64,000 nt of DNA, from positions 186,001 to 250,000 of the forward strand of contig NZ_MPCX01000001.1 of assembly GCF_001874145.1 (NCBI RefSeq). The letters run 5' to 3'. Shown piece by piece: positions 56,730 through 64,000 of this stretch. The translations under genes and the position numbers were made by a program. Source of the stretch: Lacinutrix sp. MedPE-SW (GTDB lineage Bacteria > Bacteroidota > Bacteroidia > Flavobacteriales > Flavobacteriaceae). Position 1 is the stretch's first letter. Each line of letters starts with the position of its first letter. The notes beneath the pieces were generated by a model. That model worked only from the letters and a program-made list of their open reading frames with translations. It ran no database searches and was not told where the DNA came from.

Positions 56730-57083
56730 TTATCCATCTGGATGCATAAATTTTTGTTTTGCTAATAAAACAGCATCAGTTTCAACATTATCGTCATCTG
56801 GAACACAACAATCCACAGGACAAACTGCCGCACATTGTGGTTCTTCGTGAAAACCTTTACACTCTGTACATTTGTCTGGAACTATATAGTAAATCTCATC
56901 GCTTAAAGGTTCTTGAGCTTCATCTGCATCTACAGATTTTCCATCTGGTAATACTAAACTACCTTCTAAACTTGTACCATCTTTATAACGCCAATCGTCT
57001 GCTCCTTCATAAATTGCGGTATTTGGGCATTCTGGCTCACAAGCACCACAGTTTATACATTCGTCTGTTATAATAATTGCCAT
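56730..57083 (-). CDS. 2[4Fe-4S] ferredoxin
   Basis: 117 residues. The first cluster motif has Cys9, Cys12, Cys15 and Cys19; the second has Cys72, Cys75, Cys84 and Cys88, with an 8-residue insertion (KGFHEEPQ) between its second and third Cys. A ~50-residue acidic insert separates the two motifs. This Alvin/Chlorobium-like form is common in Bacteroidota. It is divergent from the acyl-CoA reductase gene, with facing -7 boxes. Confidence 0.93.
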   Translation of the reverse strand: MAIIITDECINCGACEPECPNTAIYEGADDWRYKDGTSLEGSLVLPDGKSVDADEAQEPLSDEIYYIVPDKCTECKGFHEEPQCAAVCPVDCCVPDDDNVETDAVLLAKQKFMHPDG

Positions 57084-57105
57084 AGTAGATTCGTTTTTGT
57101 TTGCT

Positions 57106-57126
57106 TAACTTTGCAGCGCAAAAATA
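57106..57126. promoter_or_regulatory. back-to-back promoters for ferredoxin and acyl-CoA reductase
   Basis: TAACTTTG on the plus strand (57106-57113) and TATTTTTG on the minus strand (57119-57126) are both exact -7 boxes, only 5 bases apart and in convergent overlap, so the two divergent transcription units would compete. Confidence 0.55.
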
Positions 57127-57156
57127 ACGACTAAACAAGTCTTACGCAAATACCAA

Positions 57157-58215
57157 ATGGAATTACAACAAAGAATTAACGCTTTCTCAAAACTAGGAGC
57201 CTTTTTAAAACAATTTTCAACAGAAAATTTTGAGCAAAAAAACAATATACCTCACAACGAATTGTTTTTTGAAGGTTTTAAACATCAAATTAAACTAGCA
57301 CAAGAACATAACGGTTGGTTTACAAAAACAAATATTGTATACGCTATAAATGGTTGGTGTAATTCACTTACAGATAGTAAATTAAACAAATGGACATTAG
57401 CGTATGATTTTGAAGCAACTAACCAAAAAAAAGTAGCCATTATCATGGCTGGAAATATACCTTTAGTAGGTTTTCATGATTTTTTATCTGTTTTAATTTC
57501 AGGACATGCTGTACTTGTTAAGCAATCGTCTAACGATAAGCATTTGCTACCATTTCTAGCAAAATATTTAGAACATGTAGAACCAGAATTTAAAGAAAAA
57601 ATTAATTTTACTGAAGAAAAGCTTGAAAACTTTGATGCAGTAATTGCTACAGGAAGCAATAATACGGCACGTTATTTTGAGTATTATTTTAAAGATAAGC
57701 CATCTATAATTAGAAAAAATAGAAATTCGGTTGCAGTTCTTACTGGTAATGAAACTAAAGTAGAATTAGAACAACTGTCTGAAGATATTTTTAGATACTA
57801 TGGATTAGGCTGTAGAAATGTTTCAAAATTATTTGTACCAAAAAACTATAACTTTAATGCTTTTTTTGAAGCTATATACAAATGGCATCCCATAATAAAC
57901 GAAGCAAAATACGCAAATAATTACGATTACAATAAAGCCGTATATTTAATGAGCGAGTTTGATATGCTTGAAAACGGTTTTTTAATGATTAAAGAAGATA
58001 AAAGCTTTGCCTCACCTATTGCCACAGTATTTTATGAGTATTATGACGCAAAAGAATCGCTTCAATCAAAATTAAAAAATGAAGCAGATAATATACAATG
58101 TATAGTAGCTAATAATTTTACAGAAGAAGAAATTAAATTTGGAAACACCCAAAAACCAGAACTTTGGGATTATGCAGATAATGAAGACACAATTGCTTTT
58201 TTGTTAAAATTATAG
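57157..58215 (+). CDS. LuxC-like acyl-CoA reductase
   Basis: 352 residues, aldehyde-dehydrogenase fold of the LuxC family. Motifs include VAIIMAGNIPLVGFHDFL at 93-110 and ATGSNNTARYFEYYF, and the nucleophilic Cys219 lies in FRYYGLGCRNVSKLFVP. It would reduce acyl-CoA to an aldehyde with NADPH. No luciferase, LuxD or LuxE genes are nearby, so it is not part of a lux operon. It is followed by serC. Confidence 0.85.
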   Translation: MELQQRINAFSKLGAFLKQFSTENFEQKNNIPHNELFFEGFKHQIKLAQEHNGWFTKTNIVYAINGWCNSLTDSKLNKWTLAYDFEATNQKKVAIIMAGNIPLVGFHDFLSVLISGHAVLVKQSSNDKHLLPFLAKYLEHVEPEFKEKINFTEEKLENFDAVIATGSNNTARYFEYYFKDKPSIIRKNRNSVAVLTGNETKVELEQLSEDIFRYYGLGCRNVSKLFVPKNYNFNAFFEAIYKWHPIINEAKYANNYDYNKAVYLMSEFDMLENGFLMIKEDKSFASPIATVFYEYYDAKESLQSKLKNEADNIQCIVANNFTEEEIKFGNTQKPELWDYADNEDTIAFLLKL

Positions 58216-58290
58216 CAGATAAATTATCAAATTTATAACAAAATTGCGCACATAATTTAGCACCTTTGTAACTGTTATTACAAACATAAT

Positions 58291-58310
58291 ATTTCCGCTT
58301 TATCGGAAAT
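58291..58310 (+). promoter_or_regulatory. serC leader stem, paired with a similar one before serA
   Basis: ATTTCCG-CTTTAT-CGGAAAT, 7-bp arms, ending 17 bases before the serC ATG. The CGGAA arm is 19 bases from the ATG. A near -7 box CACCTTTG (58261-58268) lies upstream, so the stem would be in the 5' leader of the transcript. Confidence 0.65.
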
Positions 58311-58327
58311 GAAAAATTAATTTTTCA

Positions 58328-59389
58328 ATGAAAAGACATAATTTTAGCGCAGGACCTTGCGTATTACCAAAAGAAGTAATTTTAAAAGCATCTGAAGCTT
58401 TACTAGATTTTGATAACGGATTATCACTTATAGAAATATCCCATAGAAGTAAGCCATTTGTAGATGTAATGGAAAAAGCCAGAGCACTTGCTTTAGAGCT
58501 TTTAGGTCTTGAAGGCAAAGGCTACAAAGCTCTATTTTTACAAGGCGGAGCTAGTACACAATTTTTAATGGTTGCGCTAAATTTATTAGAAAAACGTGCT
58601 GGTTATTTAAATACAGGGACTTGGAGTGCAAAAGCCATTAAAGAAGCCAAGATTTACGATGATATTTACGAGGTAGCATCTTCAAAAAATGCAAATTATA
58701 ATTATATTCCTAAAGGTTTCGATGTCCCTTCAGATTACGATTATTTTCACTGTACATCAAACAATACCATTTTTGGTACTCAAATGAAAAGTTTTCCAAA
58801 AATAGATATTCCTATGGTTTGCGATATGAGTAGCGATATCTTTTCAAGAACTTTAGATTTTTCTCAATTTGATTTAATCTATGCTGGTGCACAAAAAAAT
58901 ATGGGACCAGCAGGAACAACTCTTGTTGTTGTAAAAGAAGATATTTTAGGAAAAGTTTCTCGTAAAATACCATCTATGATGGATTATAAAGTACATATAG
59001 AAAAAGGAAGTATGTTTAATACTCCTCCAGTTTTTGCAGTGTACACATCAATGCTAACCATGGAGTGGCTTAAAAACTTAGGCGGTATTAAAGCCATAGA
59101 AGAAGAAAATGAAAAGAAAGCAACGTTAATGTATTCTGAAATAGACTTAAATCCGCTATTTAAAGGTTATGCAGCAAAAGAAGACCGTTCTAAAATGAAC
59201 GCAACCTTTACATTAGAAAACGAAAATTTAAAAGAAACTTTTGATGCCATGGTACAAGAAGCTGGAATTAATGGTATTAATGGTCACCGTAGTGTTGGTG
59301 GATATAGAGCATCTATGTACAATGCATTATCTCTAGATAGTGTAAAAGTTTTAGTTGAAGTTATGAGCGAGCTTGAAAGCAAAGCTTAA
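58328..59389 (+). CDS. serC: phosphoserine aminotransferase
   Basis: 353 residues, class V PLP aminotransferase. FSAGPCVLP at 6-14, LFLQGGASTQF at 69-79 and PLP-binding Lys190 in YAGAQKNMGPAG. It makes phosphoserine from phosphohydroxypyruvate. It forms a unit with serA, which follows after 72 bases. Confidence 0.96.
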   Translation: MKRHNFSAGPCVLPKEVILKASEALLDFDNGLSLIEISHRSKPFVDVMEKARALALELLGLEGKGYKALFLQGGASTQFLMVALNLLEKRAGYLNTGTWSAKAIKEAKIYDDIYEVASSKNANYNYIPKGFDVPSDYDYFHCTSNNTIFGTQMKSFPKIDIPMVCDMSSDIFSRTLDFSQFDLIYAGAQKNMGPAGTTLVVVKEDILGKVSRKIPSMMDYKVHIEKGSMFNTPPVFAVYTSMLTMEWLKNLGGIKAIEEENEKKATLMYSEIDLNPLFKGYAAKEDRSKMNATFTLENENLKETFDAMVQEAGINGINGHRSVGGYRASMYNALSLDSVKVLVEVMSELESKA

Positions 59390-59423
59390 TAATTTTATAG
59401 TAATTAAAAATTAAATAAAAATT

Positions 59424-59443
59424 ATTTCCGTTATAACGGAATT
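59424..59443 (+). promoter_or_regulatory. serA leader palindrome
   Basis: TTCCGTTATAACGGAA (59426-59441) is a perfect 16-bp palindrome in the serC-serA spacer. Its CGGAA arm is 20 bases before the serA ATG, almost the same as in front of serC. Confidence 0.65.
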
Positions 59444-59461
59444 TATAAAGACCTTTTTTAA

Positions 59462-60424
59462 ATGAAAGTATTAGCAAACGATGGTGTTTCTCAAAGTGGA
59501 ATTAACGCTTTAGAAGAAGCTGGTTTTGAGGTTTCTACAACAACAGTAGCTCAAGAACAATTAATAAATTATATAAACGAAAATAATATTACTGTACTTT
59601 TAGTACGAAGCGCAACAACTGTAAGACAAGATTTAATAGATGCTTGTCCAAGTTTAAAAATTATTGGTCGTGGCGGCGTTGGTATGGATAATATAGATGT
59701 AGATTATGCTCGTGGCAAAGGTTTACATGTAATAAATACTCCAGCAGCCTCATCTCACTCTGTAGCAGAGTTAGTATTCGCTCACCTTTTTACAGGTGTT
59801 CGTTATTTATTTGATGCAAACCGTAATATGCCTTTAGATGGTGATACTCAGTTTAAAAAACTAAAGAAAAATTACGCTAAAGGAGTTGAGTTAAAAGGAA
59901 AAACCTTGGGTATAATAGGTTTTGGACGTATTGGCCAAGAAGTTGCAAATATCGCTTTAGGCGTTGGAATGAAAGTTATAGCAAGCGATAAATTTTTGGA
60001 TAAAGCAGATATTAAAGTTGAATTTTTTAATGGGCAATCTATAGATATTACTATTGAAACGCAACCAATGGAAGACGTTTTAAAGCAGTCAGATTTTATT
60101 ACACTTCACGTACCTGCACAAAAAGACTATGTTATTGGTGCTAAAGAAATTGAAATGATGAAAGATGGTGCGGCATTAATAAATGCTGCTCGTGGAGGTG
60201 TTGTTAACGAAGTAGAATTAATAAAAGCTTTAGATAGCGGTAAGCTTTCTTTTGCAGGATTAGATACTTTTCAAGACGAACCAAAACCAGCTGTTCAAGT
60301 ACTAATGAATCCTAAAGTTTCATTAACACCACACATTGGTGCAGCTACTAACGAAGCTCAAGACCGTATTGGTTTAGAGTTAGCATCACAAATAAAAAAC
60401 CTGTTGCTTGTCGATAAAAACTAA
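59462..60424 (+). CDS. serA: D-3-phosphoglycerate dehydrogenase, short form without ACT domain
   Basis: 320 residues. NAD-binding GFGRIG at 153-158, and the catalytic triad Arg244 (AARGGVVNE), Glu273 (TFQDEP) and His291 (PHIGAAT). Lacks the C-terminal ACT/regulatory domain, so feedback by serine would need another mechanism such as control of expression. It oxidises 3-phosphoglycerate in serine synthesis. Confidence 0.93.
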   Translation: MKVLANDGVSQSGINALEEAGFEVSTTTVAQEQLINYINENNITVLLVRSATTVRQDLIDACPSLKIIGRGGVGMDNIDVDYARGKGLHVINTPAASSHSVAELVFAHLFTGVRYLFDANRNMPLDGDTQFKKLKKNYAKGVELKGKTLGIIGFGRIGQEVANIALGVGMKVIASDKFLDKADIKVEFFNGQSIDITIETQPMEDVLKQSDFITLHVPAQKDYVIGAKEIEMMKDGAALINAARGGVVNEVELIKALDSGKLSFAGLDTFQDEPKPAVQVLMNPKVSLTPHIGAATNEAQDRIGLELASQIKNLLLVDKN

Positions 60425-60461
60425 CACTTAATCGGTGAAAAATAAAATTTCAAATAAAATG

Positions 60462-60493
60462 AAAGTCTCAATTTTAACGTTGAGGCTTTTTTT
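60462..60493 (+). terminator. intrinsic terminator of the serC-serA unit
   Basis: 10-bp stem AAAGTCTCAA/TTGAGGCTTT with one G-T pair, an 8-base loop and a seven-T run, 38 bases after the serA stop. Confidence 0.85.
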
Positions 60494-60536
60494 ATGTACC
60501 TTTTCAAAACAATTATAACTTAAAACAATTATTAGA

Positions 60537-61175
60537 ATGTCTGGAATTTTAGATTTATTACAAAGTGATTTAGGAAAAACTATTATTAGTGGTGTTGCTG
60601 GATCAACAGGAAACGATACAAACAAAACAAGTAGTGTATTAACAATGGCACTTCCTGTTTTAATGAAAGCGATGCAACGCAACGCCGCAACTCCTCAAGG
60701 AGCCGAAGGTTTAATGGGAGCTATTCAAGGAAAGCACGATGGTAGTATATTAGATAATCTTGGAGGATTATTTGGTGGCGGTGTTGATGAAGAGGTTAAG
60801 CAAGATGGAGATAAAATTCTAGGTCACGTACTAGGTGCTAAAAAACAAGGTGTTGAAAAAATATTAGGAGAAAAATCTGGTCTTGATGCTGGATCTGTTA
60901 GTAATATTTTAAAAGTAGCCGCTCCTATTTTAATGGGTGTTTTAGGTAAACAAGCGCAACAACAAAATGTAAGCTCGTCTAACGGTATTGGAGATTTATT
61001 AGGTGGTTTATTAGGTGGAAGTTCTGCAGCTAAAGAACAAAGCTTTTTAGAATCAATTTTAGATTCAGATGGTGATGGTAGTATTGTAGATGATGTTGCT
61101 GGTATGGTACTTGGAAGCGCTAAGAAAAAAGGTGGTCTTGGTGGATTAATTGGAGGCCTTTTTGGTGGAAAATAA
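60537..61175 (+). CDS. DUF937 domain protein
   Basis: 212 residues. N-terminal helical DUF937 region with ILDLLQSDLGKTIISGVAG. The C-terminal part contains the acidic DSDGDGSIVDDV loop and a Gly-rich tail (KKKGGLGGLIGGLFGGK) typical of these proteins. Family function unknown, no signal peptide. Monocistronic between two terminators. Confidence 0.85.
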   Translation: MSGILDLLQSDLGKTIISGVAGSTGNDTNKTSSVLTMALPVLMKAMQRNAATPQGAEGLMGAIQGKHDGSILDNLGGLFGGGVDEEVKQDGDKILGHVLGAKKQGVEKILGEKSGLDAGSVSNILKVAAPILMGVLGKQAQQQNVSSSNGIGDLLGGLLGGSSAAKEQSFLESILDSDGDGSIVDDVAGMVLGSAKKKGGLGGLIGGLFGGK

Positions 61176-61192
61176 ATCTTTAAACTTAATAT

Positions 61193-61228
61193 AAAAAAAG
61201 AGCCAAACTTTTGTTTGGCTCTTTTTTA
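61193..61228 (+). terminator. intrinsic terminator of the DUF937 gene
   Basis: Perfect stem AAAAAGAGCCAAAC/GTTTGGCTCTTTTT with a TTTT loop, 18 bases after the stop. Confidence 0.9.
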
Positions 61229-61270
61229 TTTATACAACTCCTATATATTTTGTATTTTTAAAATAAAATC

Positions 61271-61708
61271 ATGAAAAATATAAGTCTCATTGTAATTATT
61301 GTTATTTTAATAATAAGCTGTAAAACTACAGATACTACTAATTCTAATACAATACAAAAAGCAGAAGCTCAAGTTGGAGATACTTTAACAATATCTAGCG
61401 ATAAACTTGAATACGATATTATTATTATAGAACCTGGTTTTAGTACTTGGTTAGCTACTAGAGCGCAACCAAAAAATTACTATACGCAAAACTATTTAGA
61501 AAATAAAAACCAACGCTATGTGGTAGAATGGAATACTAGGGTATTAAGACCACAACGTTATAATCCTAATTTGTACGAAATGCAAATAGATTATCAACCA
61601 AATATAGATTACGGTTACGATGTTAACTACAAACTTTATAATTATTTCATTTTTTTTCAAAATCAATATAACCAAAACCTTTTAGGAGGTGTTGTTCCCA
61701 CAAATTAA
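61271..61708 (+). CDS. DUF6146 family lipoprotein
   Basis: 145 residues. The lipobox LIISC gives Cys17. The mature part has EYDIIIIEPGFSTWL and ARAQPKNYYTQNYLENKN, the DUF6146 pattern, and a Tyr/Asn-rich C-terminus. Function unknown. First of three closely spaced genes leading to the TonB receptor. Confidence 0.8.
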   Translation: MKNISLIVIIVILIISCKTTDTTNSNTIQKAEAQVGDTLTISSDKLEYDIIIIEPGFSTWLATRAQPKNYYTQNYLENKNQRYVVEWNTRVLRPQRYNPNLYEMQIDYQPNIDYGYDVNYKLYNYFIFFQNQYNQNLLGGVVPTN

Positions 61709-61709
61709 T

Positions 61710-61717
61710 TACCTTTG
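61710..61717 (+). promoter_or_regulatory. DUF6787 gene promoter -7 box
   Basis: TACCTTTG matches TAnnTTTG, 16 bases before the ATG at 61734. Confidence 0.5.
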
Positions 61718-61733
61718 CTGCCAAATTTAATAC

Positions 61734-62228
61734 ATGAAAGCATTTAAAAAGCGTTGGGAAATAACAGAGAATTGGCAATTACTCTTTCCTGCTTTAGGTC
61801 TTTTAGGACTTTTTTATTCGGCATATAGATTAACAGGGTTATTTAGAAAAGAATATCATATAGCAGCTCAAATTGCATTTGCTTTGTTAATTACATTTTT
61901 TCTATTAAAAATTACATTGTTACTTTTTAAGAAATTAGAAAATAAATGGATTGTTAAACAACGTTGGGAAATTATAAGAATATTTATTGTATTTGCTATC
62001 ACTGGTTCTTCCTCTGTATTAGTAGGTAAACCAATAATTAAATTTATAGGAATTACTAAAGAAAACTTAAATATATTTGTATACTGGGTTTTATATATTA
62101 TCATTGGGCTTATTTTCTATCAAATATTACTAGTAACTATTGGTTGGCTTTTAGGTCAAGGCAAATTTTTCTGGGAGTTTGAGAAAAAAATGTTACGCCG
62201 TTTTGGTTTAGGACGCTTTTTAGATTAA
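61734..62228 (+). CDS. DUF6787 membrane protein
   Basis: 164 residues with about four membrane helices. The N-terminal KKRWEITENWQLLFPALG and the internal KQRWEIIRIFIVFAITGS form a duplicated RWEI motif. The C-terminus is LRRFGLGRFLD. Its stop codon overlaps the next ATG (TAATG). Confidence 0.8.
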   Translation: MKAFKKRWEITENWQLLFPALGLLGLFYSAYRLTGLFRKEYHIAAQIAFALLITFFLLKITLLLFKKLENKWIVKQRWEIIRIFIVFAITGSSSVLVGKPIIKFIGITKENLNIFVYWVLYIIIGLIFYQILLVTIGWLLGQGKFFWEFEKKMLRRFGLGRFLD

Positions 62229-62566
62229 TGCAAAAAATTAAAAATCATATAATTATTAAATGTGCTTCACTTTTATTAGTGTTAGCTGTTGCATTACCTA
62301 CGGTTGTAAAAGCATTTCATGTATTTGAATCTCACGAACACGTTGTTTGTGTTGATAAATCTACAACTCACATTCATGCTACAGATTTTGAATGTGAATT
62401 TTATAAATTTAAATTAAATAATGCTTACGCTTTAGTTTTTAACAAAATAACTATACTTAAGCAAGAATATAAGAATAAACGTATTTATTCTTTTTACAAG
62501 TCCATAGTCAGTCAAAATTATTTTGACATAAAACAACGTGGTCCACCACACTATATTTTCTCATAA
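62228..62566 (+). CDS. exported His-rich small protein upstream of a TonB receptor
   Basis: 112 residues with a signal peptide or N-terminal anchor (about 8-28). The following segment holds many possible metal ligands: FHVFESHEHVVCVD, then THIHATDFECEFY. The rest is unstructured-looking and ends RGPPHYIFS. Its position directly before a TonB-dependent receptor gene suggests a role in metal sensing or uptake, but this is inference. Confidence 0.6.
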   Translation: MQKIKNHIIIKCASLLLVLAVALPTVVKAFHVFESHEHVVCVDKSTTHIHATDFECEFYKFKLNNAYALVFNKITILKQEYKNKRIYSFYKSIVSQNYFDIKQRGPPHYIFS

Positions 62567-62607
62567 AGAGAAATTCTCTCTCAACATATTTAAAACACAA
62601 TTTATAA

Positions 62608-62642
62608 CATGATTTACAGCAATTTAACGCTGTTATATCATG
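62608..62642 (+). promoter_or_regulatory. imperfect hairpin before the TonB receptor
   Basis: CATGATTTACAGC pairs with GCTGTTATATCATG across an 8-base loop, about 70 bases before the receptor ATG. Could be an operator or leader stem; the T-run needed for a terminator is lacking. Confidence 0.4.
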
Positions 62643-62712
62643 ATTATATATTTATTCTTTATTAATTATTTCTAAACTAATAATTAATAAAATTCAATTA
62701 CACATAAAACAT

Positions 62713-64000
62713 ATGCGCTTTTTAACGCTAATATTATTTTTTATAGGATGTTTTGCAGGTATTTCACAAAACTGCAATAATACATTCTCTGGAAAAATTA
62801 TAGACAGTCACGACAACACAGCTTTGGTTGATGCTAAGGTTGAAATAATTGAAACAAACCAAACTGTTTTAGCTAATGCAGATGGTACTTTTTCTATTAC
62901 TAATTTATGTGATAGCAAATATACAATTCAAATATCTCATCCATTTTGCATAACACAAACTCACTATATTGATATCTCTAAAGATTTAAATAAAGTGTTT
63001 TGGCTAGAGCATCATCTAGAAGAGTTAAATGAAATTATAATAAAAGGAAATCATTATAATAACAAGACAAATACAACTTTAGAAAGTAAAATTTCAAAAG
63101 ATGAATTAGAACGTTATAGTAGTTTTTCTTTAGGAGATGCTTTAAATGGTGTCTCTGGTGTTTCATCTTTAAATACAGGAAATGCAATTGTAAAACCATT
63201 AATTAATGGTTTACACAGTAGCCGTGTTGTTATGATGAATAATGGCGTTAGAATGGAAGATCAAGATTGGGGAGCAGAACATGCTCCAAATGTTGATATT
63301 AATGCTGTAGATAATATTACAGTAATTAAAGGTGCAAGCGCATTACAATATAGCGGTAATGCTATTGGTGGTATTATTATAACCGAAACTGCAAAAGCAC
63401 CGGTAAAAGATACTTTATATGGTAAAACCATTATTACAGGAGCATCAAATGGACGTGGAGGAACAATAACCTCACAACTTACCAAAAGCTTTCAAAGTGG
63501 TTGGTTTGCAAAAGCTCAAGGTACTTTAAAAAGGTTTGGTGATTTTGAAGCTCCAAATTACAATTTAAGTAATACAGGTGTTTTTGAGCGTAATTTTTCT
63601 TTAAGTGGTGGCTTAAATAAATTTAATTACGGTATCGAGGCTTATTACTCGTTATATAAAAGTGAAATTGGAATATTAAGAGCATCGCACTTAGGTGGCG
63701 CACAAGATCAAGTTAGAGCAATTAACAATCCTCAACCTTTATTTGTAAGTGATTTTTCTTACGATATAGACGCACCAAAACAGGATGTTGAACATCATTT
63801 AGCAACTTTAAAAGGTTTTAAAAAATTAGAAAACCTTGGTAGATTAAGTTTTCAATATGATTATCAACAAAATAAAAGGTTAGAATTTGATATTAGACGT
63901 GGCGATGATAAAGACAAACCATCTTTAGATTTAAATTTACAAACACACACTTTACTTTTTGATTTAGACTCAAAATTATCTAATAAATCTAACTTAAAAA
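62713..64000 (+). CDS. TonB-dependent receptor with carboxypeptidase-like domain (C-terminus cut by window edge)
   Basis: 429 codons from ATG 62713, no stop before the edge. Signal peptide (MRFLTLILFFIGCFAGIS), then a CarboxypepD_reg-like domain at about 25-105 (FSGKIIDSHDNTALVDAKVE) and the plug domain with LGDALNGVSGVSSLNTGN and VIKGASALQYSGNAIGG. Early beta-barrel strands follow. It imports a ligand across the outer membrane using TonB energy; the ligand is not evident. Confidence 0.9.
   Translation, partial: MRFLTLILFFIGCFAGISQNCNNTFSGKIIDSHDNTALVDAKVEIIETNQTVLANADGTFSITNLCDSKYTIQISHPFCITQTHYIDISKDLNKVFWLEHHLEELNEIIIKGNHYNNKTNTTLESKISKDELERYSSFSLGDALNGVSGVSSLNTGNAIVKPLINGLHSSRVVMMNNGVRMEDQDWGAEHAPNVDINAVDNITVIKGASALQYSGNAIGGIIITETAKAPVKDTLYGKTIITGASNGRGGTITSQLTKSFQSGWFAKAQGTLKRFGDFEAPNYNLSNTGVFERNFSLSGGLNKFNYGIEAYYSLYKSEIGILRASHLGGAQDQVRAINNPQPLFVSDFSYDIDAPKQDVEHHLATLKGFKKLENLGRLSFQYDYQQNKRLEFDIRRGDDKDKPSLDLNLQTHTLLFDLDSKLSNKSNLK

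Noticed and set aside
57157-59389. lux operon
   Set aside because: Only a LuxC-like reductase is present; no luciferase subunits or other lux genes nearby.
1-64000. tRNA or rRNA genes, insertion sequences, prophage
   Set aside because: Intergenic spaces were read and none shows a cloverleaf with the T-loop consensus, rRNA sequence, transposase or phage gene.

Overview
The window is a chromosomal segment of a marine-type member of the Flavobacteriaceae (Bacteroidota). Evidence: AT-rich DNA, A-rich translation starts with almost no Shine-Dalgarno sequences, many promoters with the Bacteroidota -7 box TAnnTTTG, a PorX regulator of the type IX secretion system, lipoproteins with short Bacteroidota lipoboxes, and a TonB receptor with an N-terminal carboxypeptidase-like domain. 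No rRNA, tRNA, CRISPR array, phage or classical insertion sequence was seen. Only one gene-free stretch exceeds 300 bases (47405-47716), and it is full of regulatory repeats.

Layout. 1-9400: a truncated nucleotide-transporter-like membrane protein with HEAT repeats, a beta-lactamase-fold serine hydrolase, an M16 lipoprotein peptidase, a thioesterase and several DUF genes. 9480-12850: a stress and envelope group (a 46-residue lipoprotein, DUF1328, MscS channel, Dps), then truA. 12919-15011: a membrane-anchored LytTR regulator and an S41-like secreted peptidase. 15058-23420: a complete minus-strand histidine operon, hisG-D-C-(GIY-YIG)-B-H-(DUF3592)-A-F-IE. Before hisG lies a leader peptide with five His codons and a terminator, a classic attenuator. 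The operon spacers hold palindromic repeats, and the GIY-YIG gene is bounded by two matching 20-bp palindromes in inverted orientation.

23475-31302: SPFH protein, VWA-type membrane protein, FabG, a second M16 lipoprotein and SucD. 31366-37827: the lipid A and elongation cluster lpxD - lpxC/fabZ - lpxA - efp - second lpxD-like gene - NTF2-like gene, preceded by an HD phosphohydrolase gene. 37866-42425: porX, tsaE, a 47-residue exported peptide overlapping a four-helix membrane gene, alanine dehydrogenase and DUF4258. 42422-46193: proline dehydrogenase, aroB, DinB and an Lrp-family regulator. 46265-48133: an M14 carboxypeptidase divergent from an XRE-type regulator, with six copies of TTACAAATGTAA between them. 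48238-55328: lipoprotein, TerC, topoisomerase IV (parE, parC) and ychF. 55535-61175: a lipoprotein, a ferredoxin divergent from a LuxC-like acyl-CoA reductase, then serC and serA, each preceded by a similar CCG/CGG stem at almost the same distance from the start codon, and DUF937. 61271-64000: DUF6146, DUF6787, a His-rich exported protein and a truncated TonB receptor.

Most of the gene content is ordinary housekeeping. The interesting parts are regulatory: the his attenuator, the GIY-YIG unit and palindromes inside the his operon, the paired serC/serA leader stems and the operator array at the M14/XRE divergon.
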